From Rhizobium sp. SL42 (GTDB lineage Bacteria > Pseudomonadota > Alphaproteobacteria > Rhizobiales > Rhizobiaceae): a stretch of DNA of 64,000 nucleotides. Shown here one piece after another: positions 8,984 through 18,394 of the stretch. The stretch is taken from NCBI RefSeq assembly GCF_021729845.1, contig NZ_CP063397.1, positions 510,001 to 574,000 on the forward strand, given 5' to 3'. The position numbers were made by a program, and so were the translations under genes. Positions within the stretch are counted from its first letter, which is position 1. Every line of letters starts with the position of its first letter. The notes beneath the pieces are model-generated. The model was not told where the DNA came from. It ran no database searches and saw only the letters and a program-made list of their open reading frames with translations.

Positions 8984-9733
8984 TTAGGCATCCGGTTCGG
9001 CATTCCGTCTTGCATCGAGCCCGGCAAAGAGCCGCACCCCGTCGAGATCCTGCCGGGCAAAAAACTCGGCCGCCGCCGCCGCAACCAGAACGCGACCGGC
9101 CTCGAGGAAGACCACGTCGCTGGCCAGCCGCTCGACATCGCGCGGATCGTGGGTGACGAGCACGATCGTCGCGCCGGTCTCGTGGTGCAGGTCGGCGAGC
9201 TGCTCGACCATCACCGCCCGCAGGCCCGGATCGAGGGCGGCAAACGGCTCGTCGAGCAGCAACACCGGTTTTCGGCGCACCAGCGCCCGGGCAAAGGCCG
9301 CGCGCTGCCGCTCACCACCCGACAGCGAGCCCGGCAAACGCCGCTCGAAGCCGCCGAGCCCGACCCGGTCGAGCGCAAGCGACACCGCCTGCCGGTCCGC
9401 CGGCGCAAGCCGCAGCGCCGGATGGATGCCGAGCCCGATATTGGTGTAGAGGTCGAGATGGGCAAACAGGTTGTTGTCCTGGAAGACCAGCGACACCGGC
9501 CGCGCGGCCGGGGCAAGTCCCGTGACATCCTGATCGCCGATCAGCACACGCCCGCTGTCCGGCCGCTCGAAGCCGGAGATCAGGTTGAGCAAGGTCGATT
9601 TGCCCGAGCCCGACGGCCCGACAATGGCGGTGATCGCCCCCGCCGCGAAGCGGCAGTCGAAGGAAAACGCCGCGTCTCCGAGTGTCAGCCGAACCTTGTC
9701 GAGGCGGATCGACGCCGATCTGTCCGTCGTCAT
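8984..9733 (-). CDS. thiQ: Thiamine ABC transporter ATP-binding protein
   Basis: A 249-residue ATPase that powers uptake of thiamine and its phosphates. Walker A is GPSGSGKST at 39-47, the signature [15 protein letters not shown] near 137, Walker [13 protein letters not shown] near 157, and the switch His is in VTHDPRD. It is the last gene of thiB-thiP-thiQ; its ATG overlaps the thiP stop by 4 bp, so translation is probably coupled. Assignment as ThiQ rather than an iron or polyamine ATPase rests on the operon and its TPP riboswitch. Confidence 0.93.
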   Translation of the reverse strand: MTTDRSASIRLDKVRLTLGDAAFSFDCRFAAGAITAIVGPSGSGKSTLLNLISGFERPDSGRVLIGDQDVTGLAPAARPVSLVFQDNNLFAHLDLYTNIGLGIHPALRLAPADRQAVSLALDRVGLGGFERRLPGSLSGGERQRAAFARALVRRKPVLLLDEPFAALDPGLRAVMVEQLADLHHETGATIVLVTHDPRDVERLASDVVFLEAGRVLVAAAAAEFFARQDLDGVRLFAGLDARRNAEPDA

Positions 9734-11397
9734 CTGCCCGTCTCCCCTGATCTTGATTTGTGCCCCTGCACTTGCCCCGCCTCCGGCGGCGCGCCGACCA
9801 GCGCAAGCGCCAGGCAGATGGCCCCCAGGATGAGCGCGAGGCCATCGGCGTCATGACTGCGATAGCTGCCCATGCGCGCATAGATCAGCGACGGCAGCGT
9901 CGAGATATTTTCCGAGCCGAACAGCGCAACCGCCCCGAGATCGCCCAGCGACAGCGCCATGGCAAAGGCCAGCGCCATGGCCAGCGGCCGCTTCAGCACC
10001 GGCCAGTCGACCAGCCGGAACCGGGAAAATCCACCAAGCCCGAGCGAGATCGAAAGCCGGGTGGTCCGCGCCCGATGCTCGACAAAGGCCGGCTCCAGCA
10101 CCCGCATGGTGAACGGCAAAGCCATCAGCGCATTGATGCCGATGACGATGACCGGTGCGAAGCCGGCGATATCGCCTGTCTGGCGCAGTGCCAGAAACCA
10201 GCCGGTCGCCAGCACGCTGGTCGGCACCAGCAGCACCAGCGACGAACTTGCCCCGAGTGCCGCCGAAAACAGCCGCGCTCCGATGGCGGAAGGACGCGAC
10301 GACGAAAGCGTGGCCCGGGCCGATACCACGCCGTAAGCGCAGGCGAGCGACAGCAGGCCGGCCGACGAGGCGACCATCAGGCTGGTGCCCGCCGCCTGCC
10401 GGAATGCCGGCTCCAGCGCCAGCTTGAGCAGATCGGCATTCACCCCCGAGACGATCACCTGCGCCAGCGGCAGCACGAGAAACAGCGCCGCCAGCAGCAG
10501 AATGGCAGCGTCCAGCAGCCGGATCGGCAGCCCCATGCCGTCAAATCGCGGATAGCGCCTGCCGCTGGTCTGGCCGGTATCGACCGCCGCCGGCAGCAGG
10601 CTGAGGGCGCCAAGGGACGCACCGGTGACGACGATCTGCATCAGCGCCAGCGACACCGCCCGTTCCGGATCGAAATCGAAGCGCAGCGCCTGATAAATCG
10701 CCACCTCGATCGTCGTTGCCGCCGGCCCGCCGCCAAACACCAGCACCAAGGTGAAACTGGTGGCACAGAGCATGAAGATCAGCCCAGCCGCGCCCGGAAT
10801 GACCCGCGCCAGCACCGGCCATTCGATGAAGCGGAAGATCGACAGCGGCGACAGGCCGAGGCTTGCCGCCGAGCGCCAGTATTCCGCCGGCACCCGCTCC
10901 AGCGCCGACAGCATCAGCCGGGCGGCAAGTGGCAGGTTGAAGAACACATGCGCGATCAGGATGCCGGAAAGGCCGTAGATCGAGACCGGCTCAGCAAGGC
11001 CGGCAAAGGAAAGGGCATCGTTGATGATGCCCTGCCGCCCGAAGATGCCGATCAGTCCGAGCGCCCCGATCAGCACCGGCAGGCCCATCGGTACCGCCAT
11101 CAGCCGGATCAGCCAGCGACGGCCGACAAACGCCGGCTGCCGGGCCAGCGCGCTGGCGACCGGAAGGGCAAGCATGATCGACAGGGCAGTCGAAAGCGCG
11201 GCCTGAAACAGCGTGAAGCGCAGCACCGAATGCACGACCGGATCGCCGATCACGCCGAGGAATGCGCCGTCCATCCGTCCGCTGAGCAGGGCGACCAGCG
11301 CCGTGCCGATAAAACCCGCCACCAGCGCCAGCACCAGGAGACCGCCGGCCAGAGCAGGCAGTTCCTCCGCGTTTGACAGGATGCGCGGGCGTGCCAT
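9730..11397 (-). CDS. thiP: Thiamine ABC transporter permease
   Basis: A 555-residue fused permease with two BPD-transport inner-membrane halves, each with about six hydrophobic segments and an EAA-type loop ([19 protein letters not shown] in the first half; [17 protein letters not shown] in the second). This double-permease layout is typical of ThiP and of FbpB-like iron transporters. The riboswitch and the ThiB-like binding protein fix the thiamine assignment. It starts 10 bp after the thiB stop and overlaps thiQ. Confidence 0.93.
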   Translation of the reverse strand: MARPRILSNAEELPALAGGLLVLALVAGFIGTALVALLSGRMDGAFLGVIGDPVVHSVLRFTLFQAALSTALSIMLALPVASALARQPAFVGRRWLIRLMAVPMGLPVLIGALGLIGIFGRQGIINDALSFAGLAEPVSIYGLSGILIAHVFFNLPLAARLMLSALERVPAEYWRSAASLGLSPLSIFRFIEWPVLARVIPGAAGLIFMLCATSFTLVLVFGGGPAATTIEVAIYQALRFDFDPERAVSLALMQIVVTGASLGALSLLPAAVDTGQTSGRRYPRFDGMGLPIRLLDAAILLLAALFLVLPLAQVIVSGVNADLLKLALEPAFRQAAGTSLMVASSAGLLSLACAYGVVSARATLSSSRPSAIGARLFSAALGASSSLVLLVPTSVLATGWFLALRQTGDIAGFAPVIVIGINALMALPFTMRVLEPAFVEHRARTTRLSISLGLGGFSRFRLVDWPVLKRPLAMALAFAMALSLGDLGAVALFGSENISTLPSLIYARMGSYRSHDADGLALILGAICLALALVGAPPEAGQVQGHKSRSGETGR

Positions 11398-11407
11398 GCC
11401 GCGATGC

Positions 11408-12448
11408 TCAGTTCAGCGTCATCGCCGCCAGCCATTCGTCGATCCAGGCCTTGCGGTTGGCGGCGACCTCGGCCGAGTTAATCAGGAACGTTGTCTTCGG
11501 CTGCACCAGCTTGCCGAAAGCGTCCGGCAGCGGCTCTGATGTGGCAGCCGCCGGCATCATCCAGTTATTGGTCGGGATCGTGTCCTGGAAGCCCGGCTCG
11601 AGCATGAAGGCGAGAAACTGCCGGGCAAGATCCTTTTCCGGCGCGTTTTTCAACAGGCCCGCGACCTCGATCTGGATGTAGTGACCCTCGGAAAACTCCG
11701 CCGCCTGATAGCGGTCGGTTTCTTCCGCCACCATGTGGTAGGCCGGCGAGGTTGTATAGGACAGCACCATCGGCGCCTCGCCCTTGGTGAACAGGCCGTA
11801 TGCCTCCGACCAGCCTGGCGTCACCGTCAGCACGCGGCCCTTGAGCTTCGCCCAGGCTTCCGGCGCCTTGTCGCCATAGACCGACTTCACCCAGAGAAGC
11901 AGGCCAAGCCCCGGCGTCGAGGTACGCGGATCCTCGATGACGATCTTCTGGCTCGGATCGCCGTCGACCAGTTCCTGCAGGCTCTTCGGCGGGGTCTTCA
12001 GCGTCTCGGTGTCATAGATCACGGCGAAATGACCGTAGTCATAGGGCACGAAGACCTCGTCGGAAAAGCCGCCCGGCACCTTGGCCTTGGAAAGGTCAAC
12101 GCCAGAGGCCTCGAACAGGCCGGTCTGCTTGGCCTCTTCGGTCAGGCTGGTGTCGAGGCCGAGAACCACATCGGCCTTGGAGCCTTCGCCTTCCAGCTTA
12201 AGCCGTGTCAGCAGCGCCACGCCATCGGCCACGCCGACGAAATTGACCGTGCAGTCGCAGGTCTTCTCGAAGGCTTCCTTCACCTTCGGCCCCGGACCCC
12301 ATTCGGAAATGAAACTCTCATAGGTATAGACGGTCAGCACCTTGTCGGCGGCATGCGCCGGCAGCACCAGATCTGACCCGAGAAGGCCTGTTGCGAGAAG
12401 CGCTGCGGCCAGGCCGGAACGCAAGGTGTCGACGAGATATGATGGCAT
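11408..12448 (-). CDS. thiB: Thiamine ABC transporter substrate-binding protein
   Basis: A 346-residue periplasmic binding protein of the TbpA/ThiB family. A Sec signal peptide ends near residue 34 (AHA before AD). Mature sequence begins [11 protein letters not shown], as in ThiB. A pair of cysteines (CDC) near residues 75-77 and the Tyr/Trp-rich ligand segments ([18 protein letters not shown]) fit pyrimidine stacking. It is the first gene of the operon, with an AGGAGG ribosome site 5 bp before ATG. A TPP riboswitch lies about 60 bp upstream, so expression should fall when thiamine pyrophosphate is plentiful. Confidence 0.94.
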   Translation of the reverse strand: MPSYLVDTLRSGLAAALLATGLLGSDLVLPAHAADKVLTVYTYESFISEWGPGPKVKEAFEKTCDCTVNFVGVADGVALLTRLKLEGEGSKADVVLGLDTSLTEEAKQTGLFEASGVDLSKAKVPGGFSDEVFVPYDYGHFAVIYDTETLKTPPKSLQELVDGDPSQKIVIEDPRTSTPGLGLLLWVKSVYGDKAPEAWAKLKGRVLTVTPGWSEAYGLFTKGEAPMVLSYTTSPAYHMVAEETDRYQAAEFSEGHYIQIEVAGLLKNAPEKDLARQFLAFMLEPGFQDTIPTNNWMMPAAATSEPLPDAFGKLVQPKTTFLINSAEVAANRKAWIDEWLAAMTLN

Positions 12449-12510
12449 GACGCCCTCCTCCTAAAAAACAATTGATCTCGGGATAGGGCGCTTTGCGATC
12501 GACGCGTCTA

Positions 12511-12603
12511 ATCCCTCCGCCGGTGTTAACCGGATCAGGTTCCGCGGGTTGGCTGTCGCCTCTCAGCATTTCGTCCCGATGGAACGAAAGGCACCCCGTT
12601 AGA
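12511..12603 (-). ncRNA. TPP riboswitch (thi box) of thiBPQ
   Basis: Read on the minus strand, the conserved TPP aptamer elements occur in order: ACGGGGTGCC, GCTGAGAGG, ACCCG..GAACCTGATC, GGTTAACACCGGCG and GAGGGATTAGA. The element ends about 60 nt before the thiB start. No clear intrinsic terminator follows, and the AGGAGG site is close, so control of translation is more likely than of termination. Confidence 0.96.
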
Positions 12604-12742
12604 GCACTGTTGAGATAGCGCGGCGCGCGGATCAGCGCAAGATGCGCCATCCACGTCACGCAAGGCCGCCATGCATCGAAGGGTAAGGGAAACGCAAGCC
12701 CCGCATGCTAGACCTTGTCTTCGATTGATGGGATGAGTGTGC

Positions 12743-14533
12743 ATGGTTACGTTTCATACCGAGCAGCAGGCCGCAGCGGAAAACGCCATTGCAGCCGCCG
12801 AACTGAGTTTCAGCCGCCAGATTTCGATTGCCGCCGACAGTTTCTGGCGTTCGGCGGTTCGCAACCGCATTCTCGGCGTCGCTTCCGCCCTGCTCGGCAT
12901 CATCCTGCTGACCGCCTATGGCACCGTGTTGCTCAATCAGTGGAACGCGCCTTTCTACAATGCGCTGGAACGTCGCGATCTCACCGCCTTCCTCAACGAA
13001 TTGCGCAACTTCGCCATCATTGCCGGCTTCCTGCTGCTGCTCAATGTCATCCAGACCTGGCTCAACCAGATGACGGCGCTCTACATGCGTGAAGGCCTGT
13101 CGCGCGATGTCGTCGATCAGTGGCTGACGGACAGGCGCGCCTTTCGCCTGTCGATGTCGAGCCCGCTCGGCGTCAATCCCGACCAGCGCCTGCATGAAGA
13201 CGCCCGCAAGCTTGCCGAGATGACCACCTCGCTGACCATCGGCCTTGTCCAGTCGACCATCCTTCTCGTCAGCTTCATCGGCGTGCTGTGGAACCTGTCG
13301 AGCAATTTCACCTTCCATGTCGGCACATACAGCTTCGCCATCCCCGGCTACATGGTCTGGGGCGCCATCCTCTATGCGCTCGCAGCCTCGCTGCTCAGCC
13401 AGCTGGTCGGGCGCCGCCTCTCGCGGCTGAACGCCGATCGTTATGCCCGCGAAGCCGATCTGCGCTTCTCCCTGATGCGGGCGAATGAAAATCTCGAAGC
13501 GATCGCGCTGGCCCGCGGCGAGGAAACCGAACGCCGTCATATCCACCAGACGCTCGACACGGTCATCGGCTCGATCCGCCATCTGGCCATGGCGCTCACC
13601 AATCTCACCTGGGTCACCGCCGGCTTCGGCTGGCTGGCGATCATCGTGCCGATCCTGATCGCATCGCCCGCCTATTTCGCCGGCCCGATGAGCTTCGGCG
13701 GCCTGATGATGGCGGCCGCGGCCTTCACCCAGGTCTATTCGGCGCTGCGCTGGTATGTCGACAATTTCGGCGCCATCGCCGATTGGCGCGCCGCCCTGAT
13801 GCGCGTCACCGTCTTTCGCGCCGCCCTGATGGACCTCGACCGGCAGGTGCCGACTGCCGGCCGCATCGCCATGGCAAGCGGCAGGCCTGGTCAGGTCGAT
13901 CTCGAGGCACTCGAGATCTGCGTGCGCGTCAACGGCGATGCCTGCGAAAGCGCCTTCCGCCTCAAGGAACGCAATATCACCATCCGGGCCGGCGAAAAGG
14001 TCATGGTCAATGGCGACCAGGGCGTGAACCGCAAGCTTTTGTTCAATGCGCTCGCCGGTCTCTGGCCGTTTGGCGAAGGCAGTGTGACCTTGCCCGCCAA
14101 TGAGGAAATCCTCTTCGTGCCGCAGGTCGGCTATCTGCCGGAAGGGCGATTGCGCAGCCTGCTCGCCTATCCCGCGCCTTCCGCCAGCTTTACCGATGCC
14201 GAACTGGCCGCCGCACTCACCCGCGTCGGCCTGGACGAACTGATCCGCCGCCTCGACGACCGCGCCCGCTGGGATCGCGCGCTTGACAAGGATGAACAGA
14301 TGGCGCTGGCCTTTGCCAACATCCTCCTGCGCAAGCCACGCTGGGTGGTCTTCTACGACGTGCTGGAAGGCCTGGAACCCGCGACCGAGGAACGGCTCTG
14401 CGGCATTCTGCACGAACTCGGCGATGCCACCCTGATCTATATCGGCCGCTCCGCCGCCTATCTCAAGGCCACCAACCCGCGGCTGCTGCATCTGGAACGC
14501 ACAGGCCATGCTGCCGATGCCCTGGTCGATTGA
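12743..14533 (+). CDS. SbmA/BacA-like ABC transporter with degenerate nucleotide-binding domain
   Basis: A 596-residue protein fusing an SbmA/BacA-type membrane domain (about 1-340; NQWNAPFYNAL, NPDQRLHEDAR, RFSLMRANENLEAIALARGE, ALRWYVDNF) to a C-terminal ABC domain (about 390-590). The ABC domain is eroded. The Walker A position reads VNGDQGVNRKLL instead of GxxGxGKST, the signature reads LDKDEQMALAF instead of LSxGEQQR, and Walker B reads WVVFYDVLEGLE, with the Asp replaced by Tyr and the catalytic Glu by Asp. ATP hydrolysis by this chain is unlikely. SbmA and BacA themselves work without an NBD, driven by the proton gradient. Substrate unknown; peptides are typical for the family. A GTG at 12737 is an alternative start. 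Confidence 0.85.
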   Translation: MVTFHTEQQAAAENAIAAAELSFSRQISIAADSFWRSAVRNRILGVASALLGIILLTAYGTVLLNQWNAPFYNALERRDLTAFLNELRNFAIIAGFLLLLNVIQTWLNQMTALYMREGLSRDVVDQWLTDRRAFRLSMSSPLGVNPDQRLHEDARKLAEMTTSLTIGLVQSTILLVSFIGVLWNLSSNFTFHVGTYSFAIPGYMVWGAILYALAASLLSQLVGRRLSRLNADRYAREADLRFSLMRANENLEAIALARGEETERRHIHQTLDTVIGSIRHLAMALTNLTWVTAGFGWLAIIVPILIASPAYFAGPMSFGGLMMAAAAFTQVYSALRWYVDNFGAIADWRAALMRVTVFRAALMDLDRQVPTAGRIAMASGRPGQVDLEALEICVRVNGDACESAFRLKERNITIRAGEKVMVNGDQGVNRKLLFNALAGLWPFGEGSVTLPANEEILFVPQVGYLPEGRLRSLLAYPAPSASFTDAELAAALTRVGLDELIRRLDDRARWDRALDKDEQMALAFANILLRKPRWVVFYDVLEGLEPATEERLCGILHELGDATLIYIGRSAAYLKATNPRLLHLERTGHAADALVD

Positions 14534-14645
14534 TCGGCGCCTGTCCGCCGTCCCGTAAATCGATTTTACAAGGCCGGCGCGCGGCCCCGCGCCGCCTGAG
14601 CGGAAGACGTCGCCGCAAAGCGGAGGGCAAGGTGTGCAGTGACTT

Positions 14646-14690
14646 CCTTCTCCCCCCGAGGGAGAAGGTGCCCGAAGGGCGGATGAGGGG
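14646..14690. repeat. Two-hairpin palindromic repeat, copy A
   Basis: CCTTCTCCC pairs with GGGAGAAGG, followed by GCCCgaaGGGC and then GGATGAGGGG. The layout (pyrimidine-rich hairpin, second GC hairpin, terminal G run) matches copies B and C and is typical of short interspersed palindromes in rhizobial genomes. Confidence 0.7.
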
Positions 14691-15091
14691 GCTCACCCGC
14701 ACAAACCGATCTCCTGCGGGGATGACTTTTCCAAATCCTCCAACCTTTTCAATAAAACGCACCCCATTTCATCCCCCTTGTTTCCACCCATGCCATACTC
14801 CTCCCGTTCCGCTTTCGGATACACCGGGTGTTGCGAGCCCGGCGAGGCGGAACCGGCGCCGGGGGGCGCGGCTGTCGCTGGCCAGATCCTCCGGGCCGGA
14901 TGCAACGGTCTCCCTCCGGTGGCGGGACGGTGATGGTTAAGACCTCGGATGGTTTGAGCCAGCCTCGATCCCAACGACCATCGGGCGTGCCTCAGGGGCA
15001 CACAAACAAGGCGCCGGATCCGCTGAAACGGGTCTGGTGACAAAGACGGCGGGAGCTGGGATCGTAAATGACCCGCTCCCCGGGCGAGGGT

Positions 15092-15206
15092 CAGGTCGGG
15101 ATGTGCGCACATCCGCCGGGAACCTGAAACCTCCCGGGCACCCGGCCAGGACGTCTCGATGAGACGTTTCGGACCCAAGCCCGGTTGACGACGAGACTTC
15201 GGTCTC
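15092..15206. repeat. Dense inverted-repeat block, possible structured RNA
   Basis: GGATGTGCGCACATCC is a perfect 16-bp palindrome at 15099-15114, nested inside CAGGT/ACCTG (15092/15122). ACGTCTC-gat-GAGACGT follows at 15151-15167 and GAGAC-ttcg-GTCTC at 15193-15206. Four hairpins in 115 bp is more than chance would suggest. Strand and function are unknown. Confidence 0.5.
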
Positions 15207-15466
15207 AAAGCCAGAGCCGCCTTGCCAGAGAGACGCATGCAACCGGCAAAAATCGCCGAACGGGGCGCCGGAGGGAGCCATATAAATTATTCAACAGGTT
15301 GCTTCTGGCGCCCTGTCCGAGACTTGGAATGGAGTACAGGCATGACCATCCCCGGAGGAGGAAATCCGACCGGTGGTTTGGCGTGGGATTTTTGAAGGTT
15401 CTGATTGATGAAGAGGACGTTGATGATGAGGAGGACAGGTCCGGCTCAGCCGTCAGTGCCAGTTCG

Positions 15467-15513
15467 CCCCCCTCTGTCGGCTCCGCCGACATCTCCCCCT
15501 CACGGGGGGAGAT
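15467..15513. repeat. Two-hairpin palindromic repeat, copy B (inverted)
   Basis: CCCCCTCT, then GTCGGC/GCCGAC, then ATCTCCCCC/GGGGGAGAT. It is an inverted relative of copy C at 15666; the second hairpin keeps its pairing although its bases differ. Confidence 0.7.
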
Positions 15514-15531
15514 CACCGAGACCGCAGTGCA

Positions 15532-15558
15532 AGGCAGAGGCAGAGGCAGAGGCAGAGG
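15532..15558. repeat. Hexanucleotide tandem repeat
   Basis: AGGCAG is repeated four times plus AGG, between palindromic copies B and C. Confidence 0.8.
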
Positions 15559-15665
15559 ATGATGACTTTGGTGCCAAGGCGAACAAAACGGGCAGTCAGA
15601 AATTCCTCGTTGCACCGGCCTCAATTGCACAAGGTATCAGTTGGGACGAGCGGCCAGCCACCAGC

Positions 15666-15711
15666 CAATCTCCCTCCTTGTGGGGGAGATGCCCGGCAGG
15701 GCAGAGGGGGG
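15666..15711. repeat. Two-hairpin palindromic repeat, copy C
   Basis: ATCTCCC pairs with GGGAGAT around CTTGT-containing loop sequence, followed by GCCC-ggca-GGGC and AGAGGGGGG. Same architecture as copy A and inverse of copy B. Confidence 0.7.
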
Positions 15712-15792
15712 TATCCAGAGGCAGACGCTATCGTCAGGCGGACAAACCTCGCACACATCCGCGCTACAGGCCCGGCAGGCAAGCACCGCCGC

Positions 15793-17625
15793 TTACCCTT
15801 CCAGCTCCTCGCGCAGCATTTCCAGCTCGAGCCATTCCTCTTCCATGCGCGTCACGCTGGCACGCAGCTTTTCGGTCTCGGCGGCGAGCTTGTTGAAGGT
15901 CGCCGGATCCTTGGTGAACAGCTTGGGATCGGCCATCTTCGCCTCGTGGGCGGCGATCTCCTTCTGCGCCTTTTCCATCTCCTTGGGCAGGTTTTCCAGC
16001 GCGAACTTCTGCTTGAAGGACAGTTTGCCCCGGCTCTTCGTGCCGCCGGTCTCGGTCGGCTTGCCCGAGGCCTCCTGGGCTTTCGCCTTCTCGGCTTTCT
16101 CCGCCTTCTTGCGCTCGTCCTCGACGCCCTTGCGTTGCGCCAGCATGTCCGAATAGCCACCAGCATATTCGATCCAGCGGCCATCCGGATTTTCCGGATC
16201 GGCCGGGGCGATGGTCGAGGTCACGGTGCGGTCGAGGAAGTCGCGGTCATGGCTGACCAGGATGACCGTGCCCGAATAGCCGGCGACGATTTCCTGCAAC
16301 AGATCGAGCGTCTCGATGTCGAGGTCGTTGGTCGGCTCGTCGAGGATCAGGAGGTTAGACGGCTTGGCCATGATCCGCGCCAGCATCAGCCGCGCGCGTT
16401 CGCCGCCCGACAGGTTGCGGATCGGCGTGCGCGCCTGTTCCGGCTGGAACAGGAAGTCCTTCATGTAGCCGGTGACATGCTTCTGCTCGCCATTGACCAG
16501 AAGATTCTCGCCGCGCCCGTCAGTCAGGTAGTTCGCCAGCGTATCGTCCGGATTGAGATCCTCGCGCTTCTGGTCGAGCACGGCGATCTCGAGATTGGTG
16601 CCGAGCTTGATCGTGCCGGAATCCGGTGTCATCTGCCCGGTCAGCATCTTCAAAAGCGTCGTCTTGCCGGCGCCGTTCGGGCCGATCAGGCCGATGCAGT
16701 CGCCGCGATGCACCCGGATCGAAAACGGTGCGACGATGGTGCGCTCGCCGTAAGCCTTGGTGATCTTGTCGGCCTCGACCACCAACTTGCCGCTTTCGCG
16801 ACCCTCGGTGGCGCCGGCCTGGATCGTGCCCTGCGGACCCTTGTGGCCGCGATAGTCGGCACGCAGGCTCTGCAGATTGCCGAGGCGGCGCATGTTGCGC
16901 TTGCGCCGCGCGGTCACGCCGTAGCGCAGCCAGTGCTCCTCGCGCTCGATCTGCTTGCCGAGCTTGTGTTGCTCGATCTCTTCCTCTTCCAGCACCCTGT
17001 CGCGCCATTCCTCGAAATGACCGAAGCCGCGGTTGAGGCGGCGCGACAGGCCGCGATCGAGCCAGACGGTGGCGGTCGAGATCTTTTCCAGGAACCGCCG
17101 GTCATGGCTGATCACCACCAGCGCGCTGCGGCTCTTGGCAAGTTCGCCTTCCAGCCATTCGATGGTCGGCAGATCCAGGTGGTTGGTCGGCTCGTCGAGC
17201 ATCAGGATGTCGGGCTCCGGCGCCATGACGCGGGCAAGCGCTGCACGCCGCGCCTCGCCGCCCGACAGGCTGGATGGTTCTTCCTGGCCGGTGAGGCCCA
17301 GATGCTCCAGCAGATAGGTCACACGATACGGATCGTCGCCCGGCCCGAGACCGGCTTCGGCATAGGCCTGGACCGTGGTGTAGGCGCCGAAATCCGGCGC
17401 CTGTTCCAGGTAGCGGACCGTCGAGGACGGATGACGGAAAACCTCGCCCGACTGTGCCTCGACCATGCCGGCGGCGATCTTCATCAGCGTCGACTTGCCC
17501 GAGCCGTTGCGGCCGACCAGGCAGATCCGGTCGCCCGGTTCAATCTGCAGATTGGCGCCGTTGAGCAAAGGGGCTCCGCCGAAGGAAAGGAAAATGTCGT
17601 CGAGTTTCAGGATGGGAGGCGCCAA
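15793..17625 (-). CDS. ABC-F family ATPase, Uup type
   Basis: A 610-residue soluble protein with two ABC domains and no membrane segments. Walker A motifs are GRNGSGKST (first) and GPNGAGKTT (second); signatures are LSGGEARR and LSGGERAR; Walker B motifs are DEPTNHLD and DEPTNDLD. A basic linker rich in Arg/Lys (ARRKRNMRRLGNL) joins them, and the last ~110 residues form a charged coiled coil like the Uup C-terminal domain. ABC-F proteins act on ribosomes or, for Uup, are linked to DNA recombination intermediates and branched structures. It follows thiN by 4 bp on the same strand and is probably co-transcribed with it. Confidence 0.93.
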   Translation of the reverse strand: MAPPILKLDDIFLSFGGAPLLNGANLQIEPGDRICLVGRNGSGKSTLMKIAAGMVEAQSGEVFRHPSSTVRYLEQAPDFGAYTTVQAYAEAGLGPGDDPYRVTYLLEHLGLTGQEEPSSLSGGEARRAALARVMAPEPDILMLDEPTNHLDLPTIEWLEGELAKSRSALVVISHDRRFLEKISTATVWLDRGLSRRLNRGFGHFEEWRDRVLEEEEIEQHKLGKQIEREEHWLRYGVTARRKRNMRRLGNLQSLRADYRGHKGPQGTIQAGATEGRESGKLVVEADKITKAYGERTIVAPFSIRVHRGDCIGLIGPNGAGKTTLLKMLTGQMTPDSGTIKLGTNLEIAVLDQKREDLNPDDTLANYLTDGRGENLLVNGEQKHVTGYMKDFLFQPEQARTPIRNLSGGERARLMLARIMAKPSNLLILDEPTNDLDIETLDLLQEIVAGYSGTVILVSHDRDFLDRTVTSTIAPADPENPDGRWIEYAGGYSDMLAQRKGVEDERKKAEKAEKAKAQEASGKPTETGGTKSRGKLSFKQKFALENLPKEMEKAQKEIAAHEAKMADPKLFTKDPATFNKLAAETEKLRASVTRMEEEWLELEMLREELEG

Positions 17626-17629
17626 GGCT

Positions 17630-18280
17630 TCAGGCTCCGGTCATGTCATGAGGGCGGGCAAGGATCACCGCGTCACCGCGTGTCAGCGAGAAGCGCACGG
17701 GCCCTTCCGCGACGTTGGAAATGGTGCGCGACGATCCGAAGGCAAGATCGAAATCGGCAAGCGGATAACGGGCATTCTCGATCGTCAGGCCGGCAAGATC
17801 GGTGAGACCGAGAACGGAAAACAGCGAGCCCCTGGGCAGGTCGATCACCAGCGGCGCACGCAAAAGCGGATAGGCCTCTTCGAGACCCGAGCTCATCACC
17901 ACGTCGATCCCGCGCTTGGCCAGCGCCACCGCCGACAGAAGATGCATCAGCGCATGATCGGAGCGTTCGCCGCCGAGCGCACCGGCGAGAACCAGCCGTG
18001 TGGCCCCGCGCGACAAAGCCTCGTCGACGGCGATTTCGCCATCGGTCGAGGCCTTCCGCACCGGATAGGGCATGCGCGGCACGTCGGGGAAATCCTCCAC
18101 CGGCAGATCGTCGGAGCTGTCGAAATCCCCGACCCAGAGCTCGGGCTTGACGCCGAGCACGGCCGCATGGCGCATGCCGCCATCGGCCGCGATCACGCGG
18201 CTTTCGGCGACCGCGGCCTTCAGCCGGTCGGTCGGTTCGACAAGCCCGCCGAGAAGGATGGAGAAGATGCGCTGCGTCAT
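17630..18280 (-). CDS. Thiamine pyrophosphokinase
   Basis: A 216-residue enzyme that transfers pyrophosphate from ATP to thiamine, giving TPP. Family features are the N-terminal LLGG, AADGG (about 35), the acidic DFDS segment (WVGDFDSSD), STDGE near 82 and GALGGERSDHAL near 105, followed by a beta-rich C-terminal domain with SVLGL and SNVAEGP. It lets the cell use thiamine brought in by thiBPQ. No TPP riboswitch is seen before it. An in-frame ATG at 18292 is an alternative start; the one at 18280 has better spacing to a weak purine-rich site. Confidence 0.92.
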   Translation of the reverse strand: MTQRIFSILLGGLVEPTDRLKAAVAESRVIAADGGMRHAAVLGVKPELWVGDFDSSDDLPVEDFPDVPRMPYPVRKASTDGEIAVDEALSRGATRLVLAGALGGERSDHALMHLLSAVALAKRGIDVVMSSGLEEAYPLLRAPLVIDLPRGSLFSVLGLTDLAGLTIENARYPLADFDLAFGSSRTISNVAEGPVRFSLTRGDAVILARPHDMTGA

Positions 18281-18394
18281 GGCTCTGCCCATAACGCATC
18301 TTGGGCCAAAAGCAAAAGCCCGATCACGGATGAAAGCGCGGCAAGGCAGGCCATTGCCGCGGTTTGCCTGGCGAGGCCCGAAGGCCGAAACCGT

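Larger units (their letters stand above)
14534..15792. other. 1.26-kb intergenic region rich in palindromic repeats
   Basis: This is the longest stretch without a credible gene. Open frames exist on both strands but they run through palindromes and read as repeat translations. It contains three copies of a two-hairpin repeat (14646, 15467, 15666), a dense block of inverted repeats at about 15090-15210, and a short hexamer array at 15532. An AT-rich patch (TATAAATTATT) at about 15281-15291 could be promoter-like. Confidence 0.7.

Noticed and set aside
9760..11376. 538-residue open frame on the plus strand
   Set aside because: Antisense to thiP; Gln/Arg/His-rich composition typical of a shadow frame.
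12656..14509. 617-residue open frame on the minus strand
   Set aside because: Antisense to the SbmA-like gene, which has clear family motifs.
14693..15238. 181-residue open frame on the minus strand in the gene-free region
   Set aside because: It runs through hairpin repeats, lacks a ribosome site and has no recognisable domain; more likely a repeat translation.
15559..17805. 748-residue open frame on the plus strand
   Set aside because: It is antisense to the ABC-F gene, whose own frame has complete Walker and signature motifs. The frame is open only because of high-GC codon use.
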